64,000 nt of DNA from assembly GCF_016862435.1 (NCBI RefSeq), contig NZ_BOMY01000044.1:1-64000 (forward strand), given 5' to 3'. The position numbers were made by a program, and so were the translations under genes. The stretch is from Paractinoplanes tereljensis (GTDB lineage Bacteria; Actinomycetota; Actinomycetes; Mycobacteriales; Micromonosporaceae). Shown here piece after piece: positions 8,253 through 15,106 of the stretch; within the stretch, counting starts at the first letter, position 1, and each line of letters starts with the position of its first letter. Under the pieces are notes generated by a model that saw only the letters and a program-made list of their open reading frames with translations, was not told the DNA's origin and ran no database searches.

Positions 8253-9878
8253 ATGACTTCAGGATTGTCTTCCTGGTGGCGTGACGCGGTCATCTACCAG
8301 ATCTATCCCCGCAGCTTCGCCGACCTCAACGGTGACGGCATCGGCGACCTCCCGGGCATCCGGAGTCGCTTGCCGTACCTCCGGGACCTGGGTGTCGACG
8401 CGGTCTGGCTCTCGCCCTTCTACCTGTCCCCGCAGGCCGACGCCGGTTACGACGTGGCCGATTACCGCACGGTGGACCCGCTCTTCGGCACCGTCGACGA
8501 CGCCCGTGGCCTGATTCTGGACGCCCACGAGCTCGACCTGCGGGTGATCGTCGACCTGGTCCCCAATCACTCCTCCGACCAGCACGTCTGGTTCCAGCAG
8601 GCGCTGGCCGAGGGCCCCGGCTCGCCATTGCGCGACCGGTATCACTTCCGTGATGGCCGCGGTTCACAGGGCGAGCTCCCGCCGAACGACTGGCCGTCCA
8701 TCTTCGGTGGCCCGGCCTGGACCCAGGTTGCCGACGGCCAGTGGTACCTGCACCTGTTCGCCTCCGAGCAGCCCGACTTCAACTGGGACCACCCGGCGGT
8801 CGCCGACGAGTTCCGTACGATCCTGCGCTTCTGGTTGGATCTTGGGGTTGACGGTTTCCGCATCGACGTCGCCCACGGCCTGGTCAAGGAGGCCGGACTG
8901 CCGGACATCGGCCACGAGGCGACCTGGCATCTGCTCGACGTCGGCGAGAGCCCGTGCTTCGACCGGGACGGCGTGCACGACATCTACCGCAGCTGGCGCC
9001 GGATCCTCGACGAGTACCCCGGCGAGCGGATCGCGGTGGCCGAGGCGTGGGCGCCGACCCTCTCCCGGGTGGCCAACTACGTCCGGCCCGACGAGCTGCA
9101 CCAGGCGTTCAACTTCAGCTACCTGGGCACGGCCTGGGAGGCCGGCGCCCAGCGCGCGATGATCGACGACTCGCTGGCCGCCAACGACAACGTCGGCGCC
9201 CCCACCACCTGGACGTTGTCCAACCACGACGTGGTCCGGCACACCAACCGGCTCATGCAGGTCAACACCGGCGAGATGGCCGGTAAGAAGCCCACCGCGG
9301 TCGACGAGGTGGCCGGCCTGCGCCGGGCCCGGGCCGCGTCGCTGCTGCTGCTCGCGCTGCCCGGTTCCGCCTACCTCTACCAGGGCGAGGAGCTGGGCCT
9401 GCCGGAGGTCATCGACCTGCCGCCGGAGGCCCGCCAGGACCCGGCGTTCCACCGCGCGACTGGCCAGGACGGCTACCGCGACGGCTGCCGCGTCCCGATC
9501 CCGTGGTCCGGCACGACCGCCCCCTACGGTTTCGGCCCCGACGGCGGCCCGAGCTGGCTGCCCCAGCCGGACGCGTGGGCGTCGCTGAGCGTCGAGGCCC
9601 AGGACGGCGTGGCCGGCTCCACCCTGACCATGTACCGCGAAGCCCTGACCCTGCGCCGCAAGGTCTTCGCCGCCGCCGACCCCCTGACCTGGCGCGACGC
9701 GCCGACCGGGGTGCTCGCCTTCGACCGGGGCCCGGCGTTCCGCTGCACGGTAAACATGGGCCCCGACCCGGCCCACTTCGAGGCCCCCGGCCAGGTACTG
9801 ACCGCCAGCGGCCCGGTCACGGTGGAAGACGGCACCGCGCTGCTTCCCCCGGACACCACCGTCTGGTGGTCAATCTAG
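8253..9878 (+). CDS. GH13 alpha-glucosidase (oligo-1,6-glucosidase type)
   Basis: A cytoplasmic GH13 enzyme of 541 residues that should release glucose from short alpha-glucosides. The start WWRDAVIYQIYPRSFADLNG is diagnostic for the alpha-glucosidase/oligo-1,6-glucosidase branch. The catalytic triad is readable: nucleophile Asp205 in GFRIDVAHG, acid/base Glu264 in VAEAW and Asp326 in LSNHDVVRH. There is no signal peptide. I start at ATG 8253; a TTG at 8235 would add six unlikely residues. A GATACT-like -10 element (8238-8243) lies close to the ATG, so a leaderless message is possible. No sugar ABC transporter gene is adjacent, so the substrate must enter by a system encoded elsewhere. Confidence 0.92.
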   Translation: MTSGLSSWWRDAVIYQIYPRSFADLNGDGIGDLPGIRSRLPYLRDLGVDAVWLSPFYLSPQADAGYDVADYRTVDPLFGTVDDARGLILDAHELDLRVIVDLVPNHSSDQHVWFQQALAEGPGSPLRDRYHFRDGRGSQGELPPNDWPSIFGGPAWTQVADGQWYLHLFASEQPDFNWDHPAVADEFRTILRFWLDLGVDGFRIDVAHGLVKEAGLPDIGHEATWHLLDVGESPCFDRDGVHDIYRSWRRILDEYPGERIAVAEAWAPTLSRVANYVRPDELHQAFNFSYLGTAWEAGAQRAMIDDSLAANDNVGAPTTWTLSNHDVVRHTNRLMQVNTGEMAGKKPTAVDEVAGLRRARAASLLLLALPGSAYLYQGEELGLPEVIDLPPEARQDPAFHRATGQDGYRDGCRVPIPWSGTTAPYGFGPDGGPSWLPQPDAWASLSVEAQDGVAGSTLTMYREALTLRRKVFAAADPLTWRDAPTGVLAFDRGPAFRCTVNMGPDPAHFEAPGQVLTASGPVTVEDGTALLPPDTTVWWSI

Positions 9879-10052
9879 GAGTCCGGCGGTGAGGTGCCGC
9901 CCGCCTGCAACGGCCGCCACCTCACCGCCCCGACTTCGGCCCGCTTGAGCTTCCCGACGTCTGAGCATCGCCGGGTCGTAGCCGGCTTCCGCTTCGGCAA
10001 GCAAGTTGGTCTCAATGTCGGGAGTCAACGCGGTGCCGTCCTTAGAACGCAT
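9870..10052 (-). pseudogene. Truncated ribbon-helix-helix type antitoxin gene
   Basis: Sixty codons with an excellent ribosome site (AAGGAGG, 10062-10068 on the reverse strand) before ATG 10052. The product begins MRSKDGTALTPDIETNLLAE and continues AEAGYDPAMLRRR, which is the N-terminal leader typical of actinobacterial RHH/Arc-type antitoxins. Those normally go on into a DNA-binding RHH domain (a VRL-type strand and two helices). Here the sequence loses resemblance after RRR and stops after about 27 more codons, overlapping the GH13 stop. I infer a frameshifted or deleted antitoxin; it could still be translated as a short protein. It lies directly upstream of, and divergent from, the HigBA pair. 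Confidence 0.5.
9885..9929. terminator. Hairpin behind the GH13 gene
   Basis: GGCGGTGAGGTG (9885-9896) pairs perfectly over 12 bases with CACCTCACCGCC (9918-9929) around a 21-base loop. It begins six bases after the alpha-glucosidase stop and lies in the tail of the reverse-strand antitoxin remnant, so it can end both transcripts. There is no T-run. Confidence 0.5.
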
Positions 10053-10126
10053 CTGGATTTTCCTCCTTCGGCGACGGAGCCTCGTCCCCAAGTAGTCGCA
10101 AGTCAGCTAGTCTAAGGCCTAGAAAA

Positions 10127-10154
10127 CCAGCATAAGGTTTGCTTATATTGCTGG
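10127..10154 (+). promoter_or_regulatory. Probable operator and promoter of higBA
   Basis: CCAGCATAAG (10127-10136) and CTTATATTGCTGG (10142-10154) form an imperfect inverted repeat ending two bases before the toxin start. A TATATT -10 element (10144-10149) lies inside it, so the start codon at 10156 is close to the expected transcription start and the message may be leaderless. A second short palindrome, TCTA-AGGCC-TAGA, lies at 10111-10123. This is where the HigA antitoxin would bind to repress its own operon. Confidence 0.55.
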
Positions 10155-10155
10155 G

Positions 10156-10521
10156 ATGTGGGACGTTAGGTTGCACCCTGAAGTTGAGGCATGGTTCCTG
10201 AAACTCTGCGTAGCGGATCCCATCAGCGCCGGACTGATAGCCGAGGCGATCGACCTTCTGGTTCAACATGGGCCCGCGCTCGGCCGGCCCCTGGTGGACC
10301 GCCTGGGAGGCAGCACTTACCACAACATGAAAGAACTCCGGCCAGGGTCAACCCGGACCTCGGAGGTTCGTATGATCTTCGCCTTCGATCCGGCACGAGA
10401 GGCGATCTTCCTCGTTGCGGGCGACAAGGCCGGGCGGTGGCAATCCTGGTATCAGGACGCAATTGCCCTCGCGGATGCCCGCTTTTCGGCGCACCTGGCG
10501 GAGTTGGAGAAGGAGCGCTGA
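10156..10521 (+). CDS. higB: HigB-like toxin of a type II toxin-antitoxin pair
   Basis: A 121-residue protein of the RelE/HigB superfamily (Gp49-like, DUF891 group). Diagnostic segments are WDVRLHPEVEAWFLKL at the start, LGRPLVDRLGGSTYHNMKEL and EVRMIFAFDPAREAIFLVAGDK, matching the compact beta-sheet of ribosome-dependent mRNA interferases. Toxin-before-antitoxin order, a one-base stop/start overlap (TGATG, 10519-10523) and an XRE antitoxin downstream all fit HigBA. It should cut mRNA on the ribosome when HigA is lost. Codon use is slightly less GC-rich at third positions than in neighbours, which fits a mobile accessory origin. Confidence 0.85.
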   Translation: MWDVRLHPEVEAWFLKLCVADPISAGLIAEAIDLLVQHGPALGRPLVDRLGGSTYHNMKELRPGSTRTSEVRMIFAFDPAREAIFLVAGDKAGRWQSWYQDAIALADARFSAHLAELEKER

Positions 10522-10853
10522 TGAGCGACTTCACGGACTGGCGCGATGTCAAGGCGAAGGCTCGCGAAATCGATCCGCACTGGGACGATGCGGACCGCCT
10601 CGAGCAGCGGGCGCTGATGCGCGAGCAGATGCTCGCTTCAATCAGCGGGGCGCGCCTTGCCGACATTCGTAAGCAGCTCGGGATGACGCAGGTGCAGCTC
10701 GGAGCCGCTACCGGGCTGAGTCAGGCTCGGATCAGCCAGATCGAGAACGGCGGTGCGGTCAGCCTCGACGTGTTGCGGACGTACGTCGCGGGGTTGGGTG
10801 GCCAGGTCGAAATCGTGGCCCGGATCGGCGACATCAGCCTCAACGTCGCCTGA
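10521..10853 (+). CDS. higA: HigA-like XRE antitoxin
   Basis: A 110-residue antitoxin with an XRE/Cro helix-turn-helix at about 50-80 (LADIRKQLGMTQVQLGAATG and LSQARISQIENG) and a C-terminal strand LGGQVEIVARIGDISLNV typical of HigA of this type. The N-terminal region before the HTH (DWRDVKAKAREIDPHWDDADR) is the part expected to wrap the toxin. It should neutralise HigB and repress the operon through the inverted repeat before higB. The start overlaps the toxin stop by one base. The next gene, pit, converges on it with only 13 bases between stops. Confidence 0.87.
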   Translation: MSDFTDWRDVKAKAREIDPHWDDADRLEQRALMREQMLASISGARLADIRKQLGMTQVQLGAATGLSQARISQIENGGAVSLDVLRTYVAGLGGQVEIVARIGDISLNVA

Positions 10854-10866
10854 GGCCAGTCCGCGC

Positions 10867-11868
10867 TCAGCTGAAGAGGGGGCGGACGGCAAAGTAGAGG
10901 AGGGCGGCTATGCCGCCGGCGCCGGGGAACGTCAGGATCCAGGCGCCGACGATGTTGCTTGCCACGCCCCAGCGGACCGCGGACAGCTTCTTCGTTGCGC
11001 CGACGCCCATGATGGCCGAGGTGATCGTGTGGGTGGTGCTGATCGGGGCGCCCAGCCAGATGCCGAAGGTGAAGAGCAGGCTGCTGGCCACCGTCTCGGC
11101 GGCGAAGCCCTCGGGCGGGCCGAGGTCGACGATTTTGCGGCCCAGCGTGCGGATGATGCGCCAGCCGCCGGCGTAGGTGCCGAGGGCCAGCACCGACGCC
11201 GAGGCCCAGTACGTCCACTGCGGGATGTCGTTTGTCGAGTCCTGGTAGCCGCCCGCGTACAGGGCCAGGACGACGACGCCGATGGTCTTCGCGGCGTCCT
11301 GGAGACCGTGTCCGATCGACATCGCGGCCGCCGAGACCGTCTGGGCGTAGCGGAAGCCGCGGTTGAGCTTGCTCGGCCGGCCGGACCGGAAGATCCACAT
11401 GAGGGCGACCATGAACAGGAAGCCCCCGGTGAAGCCGACCACCGGCGAGGCCACCATCGGCAGGACGACCTTCTCGATGATGGCGTCCCAGTTCACCGCG
11501 TAACCGGCCACCAGGGCCGAGCCGACCAGGCCGCCGATCAGGGCGTGCGACGAGGACGAGGGCAGCCCGAACCACCAGGTGAGCAGGTTCCAGGCGATCG
11601 CACCGAGGACGGCGGCGAAGACCACGCCGAGGCCGGCCGACGACGTCGGCACGCTGATGATGCCGCTGACCGTCTTCGCGACGTTGTGACCGGCGTGCGC
11701 GCCGATGAAGTTGCCGATGGCGGCCATCAGCAGCGCGACCCGCGGCGTCAGGGCCCGGGTGCTCACGCTGGTGGCGATGGCGTTCGCCGCGTCGTGGAAG
11801 CCGTTGGTGTAGTCGAACACCATCGCCGCGAGGATCACCGCGAGTACGGCGATGAGTTCGGCAGACAA
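10867..11868 (-). CDS. pitA: Low-affinity inorganic phosphate transporter, PiT family
   Basis: A 333-residue membrane protein with about ten helices that imports metal-phosphate coupled to ions. The family signature near the N-terminus reads FDYTNGFHDAANAIATSVST (residues about 18-37), and the second repeat of the pseudo-symmetric fold carries GHGLQDAAKTIGVVVLALY. It is the second gene after the DUF47 gene (three bases apart), a common pairing in which the DUF47 protein modulates Pit. PHO-box repeats upstream of the pair suggest PhoP control, probably opposite in sense to pstSCAB. Confidence 0.94.
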   Translation of the reverse strand: MSAELIAVLAVILAAMVFDYTNGFHDAANAIATSVSTRALTPRVALLMAAIGNFIGAHAGHNVAKTVSGIISVPTSSAGLGVVFAAVLGAIAWNLLTWWFGLPSSSSHALIGGLVGSALVAGYAVNWDAIIEKVVLPMVASPVVGFTGGFLFMVALMWIFRSGRPSKLNRGFRYAQTVSAAAMSIGHGLQDAAKTIGVVVLALYAGGYQDSTNDIPQWTYWASASVLALGTYAGGWRIIRTLGRKIVDLGPPEGFAAETVASSLLFTFGIWLGAPISTTHTITSAIMGVGATKKLSAVRWGVASNIVGAWILTFPGAGGIAALLYFAVRPLFS

Positions 11869-11871
11869 GGT

Positions 11872-12498
11872 CTAGGACTCCTTGACCGCTATGGTCTCGA
11901 CCGTGTTCGCCACGTGCTCGAAGGCGTCGCAGGCGGCCTCCAGCTCGTCGGCGACCTCCTTCATCTTGAGCACGGTGAGAGCGTCGTACTCGCCGGAGAA
12001 GAGCCGGACCAGCAGCATGCGGTACGCGCGGTCGCCGTCGTTCTCCAGGCGGTTGACCTCGATCCAGTACTCCTCGAGGCCCTTCATGGACCGCAGCCGG
12101 GGCATCGCCTCGGCGGTGACCTTCGCCTGCTGGTCGAGCACGTTGATCAGCTCGTGCATCTCGCGGGGCAGCGACGGCAGTTCGGTCAGCCCGTACAGGT
12201 AAAGCAGGTTTCCGACCGCCTCGAGGTGGTCCATCACGTCGTCGAGCTGGGAGCCGAGCGAGTAGATGTCGGCCCGGTCGAACGGGGTGATGAAGGTCGA
12301 GTTGATCTTTTTGTAGAGATCGTGGGTGATCTGGTCGCTGTCGTGCTCCACATCGGTCAGCCGATCGCTGACCGACTGGACGTCCACCCCGGGCAGCGCC
12401 AGTTCGTTCAGCAGCTCGGTGCCCTTGACCAGGTTGTGCGCGGCGGACGTGAAGAGGTCGTAGAAGGCCCCCTCGACGGGGCGGAAGGAGAACTTCAC
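11872..12498 (-). CDS. DUF47 (PhoU-like) Pit accessory protein
   Basis: A 208-residue all-helical protein of the DUF47/TIGR00153 family, related to PhoU. Recognisable parts are the start FSFRPVEGAFYDLFTSAAHNLVKGTELL, the conserved segment INSTFITPFDRADIYSLGSQLDDVMD (near 65-91) and VNRLENDGDRAYRMLLVRLF. The E/DxxxD helices that bind metal clusters in PhoU homologues are present. It is cytoplasmic and is the first gene of the DUF47-pit operon. Its role is probably regulatory for phosphate uptake through Pit. Confidence 0.92.
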   Translation of the reverse strand: MKFSFRPVEGAFYDLFTSAAHNLVKGTELLNELALPGVDVQSVSDRLTDVEHDSDQITHDLYKKINSTFITPFDRADIYSLGSQLDDVMDHLEAVGNLLYLYGLTELPSLPREMHELINVLDQQAKVTAEAMPRLRSMKGLEEYWIEVNRLENDGDRAYRMLLVRLFSGEYDALTVLKMKEVADELEAACDAFEHVANTVETIAVKES

Positions 12499-12548
12499 GG
12501 CGCGGACCTCGATCGACGGAGGTGGGATGGATCTCCGGGCATGCTAGC

Positions 12549-12581
12549 GGTCGCGGTGGGTTCACCTCGCGTTCGCCCGGC
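12549..12581. promoter_or_regulatory. PHO-box repeats upstream of the DUF47-pit operon
   Basis: Three abutting 11-base units, GGTCGCGGTGG (12549-12559), GTTCACCTCGC (12560-12570) and GTTCGCCCGGC (12571-12581), resemble PhoP direct-repeat units; the middle one is nearly perfect. They read on the + strand while the operon starting at 12498 reads on the - strand. No + strand gene begins downstream, so the operon 50 bases away is the only plausible target. Reverse orientation could mean repression or use from either side. Confidence 0.6.
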
Positions 12582-12615
12582 CCGGCCGCTCACCGATGCC
12601 CCCTTTTGCCGGCGT

Positions 12616-13578
12616 TTACACCGGCTCGTGGTGCCGATCGGGCCGTGACGCGTGCGGTCGCGGCGAGGTGCGGCGAATCGCGAGGGTGGGCAGCGGCGCG
12701 CCCTGCACCCACCGGCTGACCGGGTGCCGGCGCAGATGCCGGACCAGTCCGAGCTGGTCGACGTCGGCGATGACGTCGACCCCGGCCGCCCCGAGTTCGG
12801 TCCAGATCGCCCGGCGAGCCCGGCGCGAGCCGTCCGGCAGGCCGGCGATGCGGACCGTCCGGCCGTCCTCGTGGGCCTGCCGGACCAGGGCGTGCAGCAG
12901 GTGGCGTTCCTCGGCCGAGATCGGCTCGCGGCCGTCCCAGCCGAATCGGCGGTTCCACGGCTCGCTGATCATCGGGACCAGGGTGGGCGGGGCCGACCGG
13001 GAGCCGATGTCGTCGAAGGTGCCGTCGGCGAAGGCGTACCGCTTCTCCTCGCCGGCCAGGAGTTCCCGCACGTCGACGATGCCGGTCACCGACACGGTGA
13101 CGGCGCCCGGCACGAGCCGTTCGCCTTCGCAGTGGCTGAGCAGGGCGGCATGGTCGCGCAATTGCTGATCCAACATGCGGTACGCACGGAGCAGCGTCTC
13201 CGCCTCGCGGTTGGCCCCGACGAACTCGACGACCAGCCGGAACGGCACCTGCTGGTCACGGGCGAGGCGGCCGCCGCGGCTGCGGGCACGCGCGAAGAGC
13301 GGCGTGAGGACGAGCCGGCGCAGCGTACGCCCGGGTTGTGGTCCACCGGGGCCGAGGAAGAGCTCGCCGTGCGGGCCGGGGGTGACCGGGACGGTCAGCC
13401 CGCCGAGGCCGCGGTGCAGCACGGTGGGCAGTGGATCGATCTGCTTGGGCGGGGCGATGGCGTGCCCGGTCGGCAGGAAGGGGCCGGGTCGGCGGGCGAT
13501 GATGGCGCCGACCGACACCGCGCCGGCGACTCCGGCCAGACCGGCCAGGCAGCCGGCGATCATCACACCGTCGTTCAC
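12616..13578 (-). CDS. PI-PLC/glycerophosphodiesterase-like protein with lost active site
   Basis: A 320-residue protein with an N-terminal hydrophobic segment (about 6-29) and a short basic stretch, so it is probably anchored to or exported across the membrane. The remainder matches the layout of the bacterial PI-PLC/GDPD-superfamily proteins of actinomycetes: TLRRLVLTPLFARARSRGGRL, then VPFRLVVEFVGANREAETLL, GAVTVSVTGIVD, LVPMISEPWNRRFGWDG, and AGLPDGSRRARRAIWTELGAAGVDVI. In active relatives a His-Asn-Asp motif, an EAD motif and a second His-Asp pair form the catalytic site. Here the first His may remain (His39) but the other positions read VPV and GPG. I infer a non-catalytic homologue. 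It stands alone. Confidence 0.55.
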   Translation of the reverse strand: MNDGVMIAGCLAGLAGVAGAVSVGAIIARRPGPFLPTGHAIAPPKQIDPLPTVLHRGLGGLTVPVTPGPHGELFLGPGGPQPGRTLRRLVLTPLFARARSRGGRLARDQQVPFRLVVEFVGANREAETLLRAYRMLDQQLRDHAALLSHCEGERLVPGAVTVSVTGIVDVRELLAGEEKRYAFADGTFDDIGSRSAPPTLVPMISEPWNRRFGWDGREPISAEERHLLHALVRQAHEDGRTVRIAGLPDGSRRARRAIWTELGAAGVDVIADVDQLGLVRHLRRHPVSRWVQGAPLPTLAIRRTSPRPHASRPDRHHEPV

Positions 13579-13618
13579 CGTGCACCATCCGATTAGTCCG
13601 AAATGAGTGTTACTACTG

Positions 13619-13625
13619 TGTCACA
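13619..13625 (+). promoter_or_regulatory. ECF41-type -35 element before the sigma factor gene
   Basis: TGTCACA, 43 bases before the ATG at 13668, is identical to the -35 motif described for ECF41 autoregulated promoters. The expected CGTC -10 about 16 bases later is not intact (bases 13642-13645 read GGGT), so this is only half supported. Confidence 0.35.
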
Positions 13626-13667
13626 TCGGGTTCCCGTGTCCGGGTAATCTCGCGCAGAATTCCCCCT

Positions 13668-14564
13668 ATGCCGTCGCTGACCGCCACCACCGCCGACGAG
13701 TTCGAGGCGGAGCGTCCGCACCTGCTCGCCCTCGCCTACCGGATGCTGGGCAGCCGGGCCGAGGCCGAGGACGCGGTGCAGGAAGCCTGGCTGCGCTACG
13801 CCCGCACCCGGGACGGCGGCGAGATCCGCGACCTGCGCGGCTGGCTCACTACGGTCACCGGCCGGATCTGCCTCGACGTGCTCAAGTCGGCCCGGGTCAG
13901 CCGCGAGGCCTATCCGGGGCAGTGGCTTCCGGCGTACTCGGTCGATCCGGACCTCGGCCCGAGCGAGCGGGCCGAGATCAGCGACCAGGTCGGCCTGGCC
14001 CTGCTTGTCGTCCTCGAGCGACTCACCCCGGAGCAGCGGGTGGCGCTGGTGCTGCACGACGCGTTCGCGGTGCCGTTCGAGGACGTCGCGACGGTGCTCG
14101 GCACCACCGAGAGCACCGCCCGCCAGCACGCCTCGCGCGGCCGGCGGGCGGTCAGCGAGGGCGGTGTGCGGCACTCGGCCGACCTCGCCGAGCAGCGTGC
14201 GGTGCTCGGCGCGTTCCTGGCCGCGGCGAACAGCGGTGACCTGCAGGCGCTGGCCGCGGTGCTCGCACCGGACGTGGTCGCCATCGGCGACGGCGGCGGA
14301 CTGATCCCCGGCGTCGGCACCAGGCCGGTCGTCGGCGCCGATCGGGTGGCCCGGTTCTACCTGGGCATTCTCGGCAACAAGCTGGGCGAGATCACGCTGG
14401 AGCCGGTAGTGGTCAGCGGCTCGGCCGGGGTCGTGGTGCGCGGCACCTACGCCGACGGGCGTCCGCTGCTGTCCGTGCTGGCCGTCGCGGTCGACGAGGG
14501 CCGGATCACCGGGCTGTTCAACCAGCTCAACCCGAACAAGATCCTATTGGGTGACCTCGGATAG
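13668..14564 (+). CDS. ECF41-family RNA polymerase sigma factor with SnoaL-like C-terminal domain
   Basis: A 298-residue extracytoplasmic-function sigma factor. Region 2 spans about 12-80 (FEAERPHLLALAYRMLGSRAEAEDAVQEAWL) and region 4 about 105-165 (LTPEQRVALVLHDAFAVPFEDVATVLG). The C-terminal third is a SnoaL_2-type domain. Group hallmarks are present: WLP in the linker (86-88), DGGG (208-211) and a C-terminal NPDK-like motif reading NPNK (288-291). In ECF41 proteins this domain, not an anti-sigma factor, controls activity, and none is adjacent. The usual partner, a carboxymuconolactone decarboxylase-type or oxidoreductase gene, is also absent. It ends tail-to-tail with, and overlaps by 21 bases, the DUF402 gene. 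Confidence 0.92.
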   Translation: MPSLTATTADEFEAERPHLLALAYRMLGSRAEAEDAVQEAWLRYARTRDGGEIRDLRGWLTTVTGRICLDVLKSARVSREAYPGQWLPAYSVDPDLGPSERAEISDQVGLALLVVLERLTPEQRVALVLHDAFAVPFEDVATVLGTTESTARQHASRGRRAVSEGGVRHSADLAEQRAVLGAFLAAANSGDLQALAAVLAPDVVAIGDGGGLIPGVGTRPVVGADRVARFYLGILGNKLGEITLEPVVVSGSAGVVVRGTYADGRPLLSVLAVAVDEGRITGLFNQLNPNKILLGDLG

Positions 14565-15050
14565 GTACTTGTGGTACTGCGTGGCGAACGGCTCACTGCC
14601 GTCGCCGAGCGCGCCCAGCAGCTTGGCCGCGGCCGCCTGGGCCTCGGTCACCAGGTCGTCCGGGTAACCGAACTGCACCCGGTGCTCGTCGAACTCGTCC
14701 TCGTCGCGCAACTCCACCCGGCCGGACTCGCGCCGGCGCACCACATCGAGGTCGAGGTCGATGATGTGCACCGTGTCGCCCTCCCAACGGGCCGGCGTGG
14801 TGATGTCGCAGTAGACCTCGCTGGTGCGTGGCGGCGGGTTGAACATGCCCGTCCACCAGGCGTGATGCGGGATCAGCAGGACGAACGGGATCTGCTCGAC
14901 CGATGGGCGGCCGTGATAGACCGACGGCGTGCCGTGCGTCACCCCGACCCACACGCCGAGGTCGTCGGAGCCGAAGCGGCGAGCCGGATAGTCCCGGTGG
15001 GCCGAACCGTCGTACTTCGTGTAGACGACCCGGACCATGTCGTGCGCCAT
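14544..15050 (-). CDS. DUF402 domain protein (FomD-like)
   Basis: A 168-residue protein of the DUF402 family, whose studied members (FomD type) hydrolyse nucleotide conjugates or nucleoside diphosphates. The start VRVVYTKYDGSAHRDYPARR and the core SEVYCDITTPARWEGDTVHIIDLDLDVV give the beta-barrel with conserved acidic residues that hold metal, ending in a helix FDEHRVQFGYPDDLVTEA. It is cytoplasmic. It is transcribed divergently from dinG with 56 bases between starts and overlaps the sigma-factor stop. The cellular substrate is unknown. Confidence 0.85.
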   Translation of the reverse strand: MAHDMVRVVYTKYDGSAHRDYPARRFGSDDLGVWVGVTHGTPSVYHGRPSVEQIPFVLLIPHHAWWTGMFNPPPRTSEVYCDITTPARWEGDTVHIIDLDLDVVRRRESGRVELRDEDEFDEHRVQFGYPDDLVTEAQAAAAKLLGALGDGSEPFATQYHKYLSEVTQ

Positions 15051-15106
15051 GACAAGAACCCTAACGGTGGTCGGCTTCTGTCGGTGGCGCCGGGTACCGT
15101 CTCTCC

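Noticed and set aside
10721..12648. Very long open frames of about 600 codons on both strands across the pit-DUF47 genes
   Set aside because: They are by-products of extreme GC content in the third codon position. Their products are Arg/Gly/Asp-rich without domains, while the pit and DUF47 frames give clear families.
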